DNA from: Myxococcales bacterium
GTDB lineage: Bacteria; Myxococcota_A; Polyangia; Nannocystales; Nannocystaceae
Length of the DNA: 64,000 nt
Assembly: GCA_020633335.1 (NCBI GenBank)
Contig: JACKDU010000002.1
Span: forward strand, 620,001-684,000
Direction: 5' to 3'
Of the stretch, positions 1-10,000 are shown one piece after another. Position 1 is the first letter of the stretch, and each line of letters starts with the position of its first letter. A program made the translations under genes and the position numbers. The notes below the pieces were generated by a model that worked only from the letters and a program-made list of their open reading frames with translations, was not told the DNA's origin and made no database searches.

Positions 1-2
1 GC

Positions 3-758
3 ACACGGCAACGCCAGGGCGGCCTCGGCCTGGTATTGACCCTGGTCGCTGGCCTGGTGACCGGCGGCGCCATCGGAGCCTGCGCCAACACGGATCAGAA
101 CCTCGAGAAGCAGCGCCTCCTCGATGAGCTCGGCAAGGCGGGCTCCGGGAAGCCTGCACAGTGCAAGCCCGGCGCCAAGGAGCCCTGCTACACCGGCGCC
201 GAGGGGACCGCTGGCCGCGGCCTCTGCAAGCAGGGGACCCACTCCTGCGGCGACGACGCCAGCTGGGGCGCCTGCGAGGGCGAGGTCATCCCCCACCCCG
301 AGCTCTGCAACCGGGCGGACGACGACTGCGACGGCGTGGTCGACAACGACTTCGAGCGCGACGGAGCGATCTGCTTCATCGGCACCGGCTCCTGCAAGAC
401 CCAGGGCGTCTGGCACTGCTCCAAGGACGGCGCGAAGGCGGTCTGCGACGCCCCGCCGCCGCCCTCGACGCCGGAGATCTGCGACGGCCTCGACAACAAC
501 TGCAACGGCCAGATCGACGAGGGCGACTTCCCCGGCGAGGGCGCCGAGTGCAGCACCGGCAAGCCCGGCGTCTGCGAGAAGGGCGTCAAGAAGTGCGCCG
601 GCGGCCGGATCCAGTGCGTCCAGAACATCCAGGAGTCGCCCGAGGTGTGCAACGGCCTCGACGACGACTGCAACAACCAGGTCGACGACAACTGCCTCTC
701 ACCGGAGGCGGCCGCCAAGGTGAAGGCCGGCCAGCCGATCGACCTCAACAAGCGCTAG
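3..758 (+). CDS. MopE-like Cys/Asp-rich lipoprotein (5' end outside window)
   Basis: The frame is open to the window edge, so the start lies upstream. The visible N-terminus has basic residues, then a Gly/Leu/Val-rich hydrophobic run ending in GAIGAC, which looks like a lipoprotein signal with a lipobox Cys. Three repeats of the type CNRADDDCDGVVD, CDGLDNNCNGQID and CNGLDDDCNNQVD follow. These match the putative metal-binding motif of myxobacterial and Methylococcus MopE proteins, in which Asp and Asn line a Ca-like site between paired cysteines. The Cys-rich spacers (GxGxC...C) are typical of the same surface proteins. I infer an exported, disulfide-rich, cation-binding surface lipoprotein; the ligand and role are unknown. 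A hairpin at 786-811 may end its transcript. Confidence 0.85.
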   Translation, partial: TRQRQGGLGLVLTLVAGLVTGGAIGACANTDQNLEKQRLLDELGKAGSGKPAQCKPGAKEPCYTGAEGTAGRGLCKQGTHSCGDDASWGACEGEVIPHPELCNRADDDCDGVVDNDFERDGAICFIGTGSCKTQGVWHCSKDGAKAVCDAPPPPSTPEICDGLDNNCNGQIDEGDFPGEGAECSTGKPGVCEKGVKKCAGGRIQCVQNIQESPEVCNGLDDDCNNQVDDNCLSPEAAAKVKAGQPIDLNKR

Positions 759-785
759 AGCGCGGCGCGACGGCGCGTCGAGGAG

Positions 786-811
786 GACGGGCGGGGGCTC
801 CCCTGCCCGTC
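786..811 (+). terminator. Hairpin after the MopE-like gene
   Basis: GACGGGC (786-792) pairs with GCCCGTC (805-811), and the inner GGGG/CCCC extends the stem. TTCGTCGTT follows. It lies 28 bases after the stop, so it is a possible terminator, but the T-run is poor. Confidence 0.45.
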
Positions 812-906
812 TTCGTCGTTCGAAGGTCGAGCGCGGGACGAGCGGCGAGACATCCGTCGAAGACGGCGTGGACAGGGCCGCACGCGAGCGCGTCGTCTCG
901 CACACG

Positions 907-935
907 CGATCGCGATCTCGATCTCGATCTCGATC
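907..935. repeat. GATCTC hexamer microsatellite
   Basis: Short tandem array of GATCTC-like units (about 3.5 copies plus flanking CGATCG), lying in the 274-base gap between the convergent lipoprotein and giant TPR genes. No gene is seen here. Confidence 0.6.
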
Positions 936-973
936 GCACGCCGCGTCGCCTCCCATCGAGGCATCAGGCGGGT

Positions 974-1009
974 GAAAAAAGAAGAGGCCCGGGCGATCGC
1001 CCGGGCCTC
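974..1009 (-). terminator. Intrinsic terminator of the giant TPR gene
   Basis: Bases 984-1009 form a perfect 26-base palindrome (GAGGCCCGGGCG and its complement). On the minus strand it is followed by a T-rich tract (TTCTTTTTTC, from 983 to 974), the standard layout of a Rho-independent terminator 24 bases after the TPR gene stop. Confidence 0.85.
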
Positions 1010-1032
1010 CCTCGCGTCGTCCTCGCCCCCGC

Positions 1033-4000
1033 CTAGCGGCTCTGGAGCTCGGCGATCATCGCCTGGATCTCGGGGTGATCCGAGTCCTCCTCGGCGCCGC
1101 GACGGAGCATCGAGAGCGCCTTCGAGTTCTCACCGAGCCCGAGGTGGGCGTTGGCGAGGCGGACGTAGATGTCGCCGCGGCGGACGAGACCCGACTGGTC
1201 GACGTTCTGGAGGAGCATCGCCCGGGCGATCTTGAGGGCGTCGCTCCACTGCTCGAGGGCCGCGTAGACGTCGCTGAGGGTGATCAGCGTCTCCGGGTTG
1301 GTCGTGTCGATCCGGTAGGCCTCGCGGAGGCGATCGACGGCCTCGTCAGAGATCCCGCCGGCGAGCTCCACCCGCGAGAGGCGGGTGAGGAAGCCGGCGT
1401 GCTCCTTCGAGCGCTTGTTGACCGCAGCCGAGACCTCGACCAGCCAGGCGTACATGCCGACCGCCTCCTCGTAGCGGCCGCTCATGTAGAGCGCGTCGGC
1501 GATCCGCCGGTTGACGTCCATGTCGTCCTGGACCTCCTCATAGATCGGCGCGAGCGCGCGGAGGGCCTCGTCGAGATCGTTGACCTTCTCCATCAGGATG
1601 TCGACGCGCTCGATGTCCAGCTTGCGGCGCTTCGCCGGGTCCTCGCACTGGCTGCCGATGAGCGCGAGGAGGTAGGCGACCTGCTCCCAGTAGCCCTCCT
1701 CGCGGCTGAGCTCGAGGAGGAGCTCGGCGGCCTCGAGGTTGGTCGGGTGGAAGTGCAGCGCCGCCTCGAGGTAGGCCCGGCGGTGCTCCGGATCATCCGT
1801 CATCTTGGCGAGGCGGAGCTGGAGCATCGACCCGAGCTCCCCCTCGGGGTTGAGCGAGGCGGCGTGCTCGAGGATCTGCATCATCGCCTCCTCCTCGCCG
1901 CGCGCGTCGTAGACCGTCGCCAGCGAGAGGAGCGCCGGCACGTTGTTCGGATCGTGCTCGAGGACCTCGACGAGGATCCCCTGCGAGCGCTCGGTGTCGC
2001 CGAGCTCGTTCGCCAGGAGGCCGGCGAGCTGGAGCGCGAGCTCCTGCGCCTCCTCGGTCGCCCCCGCGCCGCGGAGGATCTCGAGGCGACGCTCGAGGAG
2101 CTCCGCGAGCTCGCTCCAGCGCTCGGAGCGGGTCAGCAGGCGCTCGAGCGCCGCGAGGCTGGGGCCGTGGTCCGGCGCGTCGGCGAGGATCCGGTGGTGG
2201 ATCTCGACCGCCTCGGCGGCGTCGTCGAGGCGCTCCTCGACGACCTTCGCCAGCTCATCGAGCGCGGCGATCTTGTCGTCGCCCTCGATGTACTCGAGGC
2301 GCCGCTCGAGGATGTCGCGGACGTCCGGCCAGCGACCGATCCGCCGGAGGAGCGCCTCGAGCTCCTGCATCACGTTCACGTCATCCGGACGGGCGCCGAG
2401 CATGTCGTGGTAGACGGTGATGCCCTCGTCGAGGCGATCGAGGTAGTCGACCAGGAGGCGCGCGAGGTAGTGGCGGAGCTGGTGCCGCTCCTCCTCGTCG
2501 GCGGTGATCATCACCCGCCGACCGAGCGCGTCCGCGAGGCCGTCGTAGTCCGTCAAGGCCATCAGGACCTCGAGGTACTTCTGCCAGGCGACGTCGTCGT
2601 CCTCATCGAGCTCGAGGAGCTGCTCGATGTCCTCCTTCATCCGGCCCATCTCGCCCTGCCGCGAGGCGACCTCGGCGGCCTCACGCCAGAGCGTGGCGGC
2701 CTCCTCGGGCGAGACCAGCACCCGCGCGTAGCGGGTCAGCGCGTCGTGCAGGACCTCGAGATCGCCGGCGGCGCGCCCGGCCTCGACCAGGAGGGCGAGG
2801 GCGTCGGCGTGCTCCGGGTTCTCGTCGAGGACCGGCGCGAGCGCCTTCTGGGCGGTGCGCGGGTCGTGGATGTCGTCGAGGAGGATCCGCGTGGTTGCGA
2901 GGCAGAGCTCGACGCAGGGCCGGCCCTGCTCGCGGGCGGCGTCGATCGCCGCCGCCATGAAGTGGATCGCCCGACCGAGGAGCGCCCGATCCGCCGCCAG
3001 CGCGACGGTCCGCTCGAGCGCGACGCTCGACTCGGCGTCACGGAGGAGGAGGTTGCCCCAGGCGTCGAGCGCCTCCTCGCGGGAGCCGCCGCCGTCCTCG
3101 TAGAGGCGACCGAGGTGCTCGAGCATCTGGAGGAACTCGTCGCCCTCCGCCGCCTCGAGGCGCATCCGGACGATCCGGGCCATCCCCGGGAGGTTGCCGG
3201 CGTCCTGATAGGAGCGCTCGAGGGCCTCGAAGATCGCCGACGGCGGGCTCTGCCCCTCCCGCTGGAAGTTCTCGAGGATCCGCTCGATCCCGGCGACGGC
3301 GCCGGCGAAGCCCGGGTGGATGTCGAGGGCCTCGCGGTAGGCCTCGATCGCCCGGTCGATCGCGTTGATGTCGAGCTCGGCGTCGGCGAGGCGGACCAGC
3401 ACGTCGGCGTGGCCCGGCTGCCCCTCGGCGAGGCGCGCCGACTCGCGGAGCGCCCGCGCGAGGAGCTCCTTGTTGCCCGACGAGCGAGCGAGGCGCTCGA
3501 CGTTGCGGCAGAGCCCCTCATCGCCGATCTCGGCCTCGATGAGCGGCGCCAGGAGGGCGACCGCGCGGGCCTTGTCACCGAGGATCTCCTCGGCGATCTC
3601 GGCCGCCGACTGGGCCATCTGGACCCGCGACGCCGGATCGACGTTCGGGTTCTGCGAGCGCTTGCCGAGGTTGTCGACGTGCTCGTCCGCGTGATCGAGG
3701 TGGACCGAGAGGCGCGCCGTGGTCTCCAGGACAGGCTTGAGCTCGTCCGCCGGGACCTTGTCGAGGAGCTGGTACGCGGCATCAAGCGCGCCCGCCGGAT
3801 CCGAGAGCCGCTCGTAGCGGATCCGGACCAGGTTGCGGAGGGCCTCGGCGATCATGAAGGTGTCGCCGAGGAAGCGCGAGCGGGCCTCGTAGACGCTCGC
3901 CAGCTCCTGCCAGTAGTGCTGCCGCTCGAGGTAGGGGAGCACCAGGTTCGACGCCGCCTCGCAGTAGTCCTGCTGGGTGGCGAGGGTGACCAGATCGGCG

Positions 4001-7000
4001 AGCGCCCCCTGGTGATCCGGCTGCGACTGGAGCACCGACTCGTAGTGGGCGAGCGCGCCGAAGGGATCCGCCATCGGCCCGGCGTAGAGGCGCGCGACGT
4101 CGAGGAGGAGCGCCGCCTTGGTCTCCGGAGCGTCGACCATCGACGCCCGCTCGAGGACGACGTCCGCCGCCTCGCCGAAGCGCTCCTCGGCGATCAGCGC
4201 CCGCGCCAGGCTCGACATCGCGTCCTCGTCGTGCGGCTCCTCCATCAGGAGCGAGCGGAGGACCTCGATCTCGGCGTCGCGGTTGTTCATCAGCTCGCGC
4301 TGGATCGTCGCCAGATCCATCCGCAGCGTCCGCCGCTCGCTCGGGTCGGCGCTCACCTCGATGAGGCGCTCGAGCACCTCGATCAGCTCGCTGCTCGATC
4401 CGCTCGCCTGGTAGAGGTTGCGGAGGCGCTGCAGGGCCTCGAGGTCCGAGGGCTCGATGTCGGTGAGCCGACGCCAGGCCTGCTCGGCCGCCTCCGGCAT
4501 CACCAGCGTGTCCTCGAGGAGGCGCGCGAGGCGACGGAGGAGATCGAGGCGCTCGGTCGGATCGCCGGTGACCTCGATCCTGCGCTCAAGGACAGCCTTG
4601 AGCTCCTCGAAGTTATTGAGCATCAGGAGCCCCTGATCGAGGAGCTCGAGCGCGACCGCGTTCTCCTCGTCGATCTGGAGGGCGGCCCGGAGGCTCTCGA
4701 CCGACTCGTGGAGGTAGTTGTTGGCCAGCTGGTAGCGGGCCGCCTTCACCAGGAGGTCGATCCGACGCTCGCGCTCGTCGGCGAGGGCGTCGCACCCGGC
4801 CGCGGCGATCATCGACGCGATCACGTGCTCCATCGCCGCGAGCGCCTCACCGAGGCGGAAGACCTCGGCGTCGAGCCCCTCGATCGAGCCCTGCGGCCCC
4901 GGCTCCTGGAGCGCCCGGAGGAGCACCTGGAGGGCGTGACCGGCCGCCTCGCCGCCCATCCGCTCGAGGAGCATCGCGATCTCACGATAGATCTCGTGGC
5001 GGGTGAAGGGATCGTCGGTCACCGAGAGCTGCCACTCGTCGACCGCGATGATCCGCATCGTGTCGCCGGCCGCCTCGTAGAGCGGGCGGAGGATCGCAAA
5101 GATCCGCTCGCGCTGCTCCTCGCGGCGCTCGGCGAGCCCCTCGAGGAAGGCGATCGCGGCCTGGTCGCCGGGGATCTCCGCGAAGAGGCGATCGAGGGTG
5201 TCGATCGCCGACTCCGGCTGATCGAGCTTCGAGTCCTGGAGCTCGGCGATCCGCAGGAGCACCGCCTCACGCATCTGGGCGTCGACGGTCCGCTCGAGGC
5301 GGTCGCGGAGGAGCTCGATGAGGAGCTCCCACTGCTCGGTGCGCTCGAAGATCCGCTCGAGGGCGGAGCGCGCCAGCTCGGAGTCCGGCTGGATCTCGAG
5401 GACCCGCCGGTAGGCCCGGGCCGCGGCCTCGTCGTCGACGAGGATCCCGAGGGCGAGCTCGGCGAGGCGCATCAGGATCTCGACCTGATGGCCCTCGTCG
5501 AACGAGCGATCGGCCTCGGCCCAGTAGGCGTCCATGAGGCGATCCCACATCTCGGCGTGGGTCAGCACGCTCTCGAGCGCCGGGAAGACGCTGGTGTCGT
5601 CCGGACGGGCGTCGAGGAGGCGTTCGAAGAAGGGCACCGCCCGCGGGTATTGCCCGAGGCGCGACCAGAGCTCGGCTGCCTCGCGGACGACGGCGAGGAT
5701 CTCGTCGCGCTCGTCGCCGAGGCCAGGGCCGTCGACGAAGTCGCTGATCAGCTCGACGTAGTCCTCGACGCGGGCGAGGATGTTGGCGAGGCGCAGGAGG
5801 TTCTCGCGGGCCTCGACGTTCTCCGGCGCGACCTCGAAGACCCGACGGTAGGTCCCGTAGGCCTGCTCGACCTCCATCAGCTTCGCCTCCTGGATCTCGG
5901 CGATCCGCATCAGGATCGAGACCCGCTCGGTCGAGTCGAGCGCCCGCTCGAGGCGCAGCTCCTGGATCTGGATCAGCCGCGGCCAATCCTGGATGTCGGT
6001 GAACGCGGGCTCGAGGAGCTCGATCACCTGGAAGCGGATGTCCTCGTCGCTGAGGTAGCGATCGAGATCGCCGGTGCCGATCGCCCGCGCCGGATCGAGG
6101 CGGAGCGCGGCGACGAAGTGGCGGAGCCCCTCCTCGGGGTTGAGGAGCTGCTCGCGGTGGATCGTCGAGAGTCGGAGGTGGGTCTCGACGACCGCGTCGC
6201 CGCTCAGCCGCTCGATCTTCCGCTCGAGGAAGGCCGCCAGCTCGACGTAGCGCTCGGTCCGCTCGTAGAGCGGCTCGAGCGCCTCCTGCACCCGCGGGCG
6301 CCCGAGGCCCTCGGCGCTGAGGCGCTCGTAGGCCTCGATCGCCTCGATCGGCCGCTCGAGCTCGCCGCTGTAGATCTCGGCGGCGCGGATCAGGTAGTCG
6401 TCGCGCTGATCACCCTCGCAGCGCTCGGCGCGGGCGAGGAGGAGGCGAGCGAGCGCGTCCTGATCGTTCTCCATCAGGTAGATGTGCTCGAGCGCGTCGA
6501 AGGCCCGCGTGTCATCGGGAGCCAGCTCGAGCACCCGCTCGAACGCGACCCGAGCGGCGTCGTGGCGCTCGAGGCGGACGAGCGCGACCTCGCCGGCCAT
6601 CCGCAGCACCTGCAGGAGGCGCTCCGAGTCGCTGAGCTGATCGGCCGCGTCGAGGTAGGTGCGGAGGAGGTCGTCGCTGAGGTCCGGGTCGGCGCCGAGG
6701 CGGGTGACCTCGGCGAGGATCGTCGGGAAGGCGACCTGATCCAGCGCCTCGAGGAGGAGGTCGCAGAGGATCTTGAAGGCCTTGAGCGGATCGAGGAGGC
6801 GAGCCTCGTAGCTCTGGGCGACCTTCATCAGCGCCCTGGTGCGATCGGGCCCGACGTCCATCCGCCGAGCGGCCCGCTCCTCGAGGTCGAGGAGCGCCTC
6901 CCAGTTGTGCTCGCCCTCGTAGACCGGGATCAGGATCCGGGTCGCCTCGTCCTGGGTGTCCTCCCGATCGAGGTAGGCGATCATCATGCGCCGCGCGGTC

Positions 7001-10000
7001 TCATCGAGCGGATCGATCGCCAGCGCCTTCTCGAGGAGCTCCATCGCCTCGTGGTGGCGATCGAGGTGGTTTCCGACGACGTCGGCGGTGCGGATCAGGA
7101 GATCGGCCTTCGCCTTGTCCTCCTCCTCGTTGACCTCGATGAGGCGCCGGAGGCCGTCCTCGACGTCCCCCCACTCCTCGAGGTTCGACTTGATCCGGAC
7201 GATCGCGTCGAGGGCGAAGGCGTACTCCTTGTCGCTCGGCCGGAGATCGACGATCCACTGGAACGCCTCGACCGCGCGGTGCGGGTTCTGGGCGTGATCC
7301 CGCTGGATCTCGCCGACCTTCCGCCAGAGGCGCGCCTGATCGAAGGTGTCCTCGGTGACCATCACCCGCTGGCGGAGGGCGGCGCAGAGCGAGTCCCAGT
7401 CCTCGAGCTCGACGAAGATCCGCTCGAGGGCGTCGGCCGCCTCGATGTTCTCGGGGTCGAGATCGAGGACCGCGTAGTACGACTCAGTCGCGGTCCGCGG
7501 ATCGCCGAGCTTCTCCTGGAGCTCGGCGATCTCGAGGTTGAGCTTGACCTGCTCAGCGTCGTCCTCGGCGAAGCGGAGGTGGGCCCGGAGGGCGCCGACC
7601 AGCGCCTGCTCGTCGTTGGCCTCGCGGTGGAGGCGGACGAGCGCGGTCGAGGCCTTCTTGGCGACCTCGACGTCCGGCGGATCGAGATCGAGGAGCTCGG
7701 CGTAGACCTGCCGCGCCTGATCGATGTCCCGGATGTGATCGTCGAGGAGTGTACCTGCCCGAAGGAGCAGGTCCGTCTTGAGGGTGCGATCCTCGAGCTT
7801 GGTCAGCGCCTCGCGCCAGACCGCGACCAGCTCCTCGAGGCGCCCGAGCTCGATGCCGAGGCGCTGGAGCTCGCCGCGGAGGTCCTGGCGGCGGGGGTCG
7901 ATCTTGTAGGCCTCCGCGAGGGCGACGAAGGCCGCCTCGGGGTCGTTGAGCTCGTTCTCCTGGATCCGCGCGATCTGCTGGAGGTGCGAGGTCGCCTCGT
8001 CGATCGAGCCGAGCTCCTCGGCCTTCTCGCGGCGCACCTGGAGGATCCGGACGCGCGCGCGGTGGTCGTGGAGGGCGACGTAGATCGGCTCGAGGAGCGC
8101 CGCGACCTGGAGCTGGACGTCGCTCTCGTCGAGGAGCATCTCGAGGAGCTGGCGAGCCCGCAGGCTCCCCGGGTCCTCGGCGAGGACCGTTCCGAGGAGG
8201 TCGACCGCGCCGAAGGCGTCGCTCAGCCGCTGCATCCGCAGCGCCGCCCGGCGACAGGCGATCTGGTGGCGCATCTCGTCGCTCTCGACCAGCTCGCCCC
8301 AGCGTCCGAGGAGATCCTCGAGCGAGTAGTGGTTCTCGATCTCGGCGCTCTCCTCGTACATCTCGGCGAGGAGCTCCATCGTCGGCAGATCCTCGGGGAT
8401 CATGTCGAGGAGCTCCTCGGCGGTCTTGATCGCTGTCTCCCGATCGTCGAGGACGTGGCGGGCGATCTTGATGATGCGATCGAGGAGGACCTTCTGCTCC
8501 TCGCTGTCGAAGATCACGTCGACCCGACGGCGGTAGAGCTTCATCAGCTCCTCGTGGGCGCCGCGCGCCCGCAGGAGCTCGTTGAGCGCGTCGTAGGCGT
8601 CCTGGTTCGCCTCATCATAATTGAGGATCGAGAGGTAGACCCGCTCGGCGTCGAGGGGCCGGTCGAGCTCGTCGCGGAGGAGCGTGGCGAGCTCGCTCCG
8701 GAGCTCGCGGCGGAGCTCGATCTCCGCGCTCGCGCTCTGACCGTCGAGCTCGGCCTGGTTGATCTTCTCGGTGAGGATGTTGATCCCCTGCTCGTAGGAG
8801 CGGGCGACCACGTCGAGCTGGCCGAGCTCGCGGGCGGCCTGCAACATGCCCTCACGGACAGCCCGCTCCGGCGGGTCGAGGGCGACCAGCTCGAGGCGGA
8901 TCCGGAGGGCGTCGGCCTTCCGCTCGTCGCCCATCAGGTCGTAGATCGCGGCGAGCTCGCCGAGCATCCCCCGACGGGTAGCGACGTCGGTCTCCGCGGC
9001 GACGATCACCTCGAGCGCCTGGGCCTCGCGGTCGCGGTCGCCGATGCTCCGGTAGTAGGGCAGGAGCCCGCGCATCACCGTCAGCGAGCACGAGGGATCA
9101 GAGCGGCGGAGGGCCTCGAGCGCGTCGATCGTCGGCAGGTGATCCGGATCGAGATCGAGGATCGTCATGAAGCCGCCGACCGCCGCCTGCGAGTCGCGGA
9201 GTCGGACCGCCTGGATCTGCGAGAGCTCGAAGAGGACGTTGACCTGCTCGGGGCTCCCGTCCATCAGCTCGAGGCGCCGCTGGAGGGTGTCCGCGAGGTC
9301 ACGCCACGCGCCGCGCTCGCGGTGGATCCGGGCGAGGCTGTCGATCACCTCGAGATCACCGGGCAGGATCTCGCGGATCGCCTCGTAGGTTGCGACCGCG
9401 CCGTCGAGATCGTGGACCTTGTCCTCCTGGAGGGTGGCGATCCGCCGGAGGAGCGCGAGGCGCTGGGACTCCGGGGTGATCACCAGGCGCTTCTGGAGGA
9501 TCTGGGCGAGGTCGGCCCAGCGCTCGCTCGCGCTGTAGATCTCCTCGAGGGTGGTGAGCGCCGACTCGTTCTTCGGATCGATGTCGACGATCTTGCTCAG
9601 GAAGCGCTGCGCGAGGTCATCGTCGCTGAGCTTGCCGCGGGCGATCTCGGCGAGGCGATCGAGGAGCTCGAGGCGCTCGGCGTCGTCGCACTCGTCGCTG
9701 GCGATCCGCTCCTCGTAGCCCTTGATCAGCTCGCCCCACTCCTGAGCCCGCTCCGCCGCGCTCTCGAGGCCGGCCCGCAGGATCTCGTCGGAGGGACGGA
9801 TCGCGTAGGCGCGGGCGGCCCAGTGGAGCGCCTGCGAGGCGGAGCCGAGGTTGTGGAGCGCGACGTCGCGGATCCCGGCGATCAGCTCGAGGCGATCGTC
9901 GTCGTTGTCGGCCGCCTCGAGGAGCACCTCATAGGTGGCGATGAGCCGGTTCCAGTTGCCCTGCTCGCGGTAGAGCGGCAGGAGCTCGCGGGCCACCTGC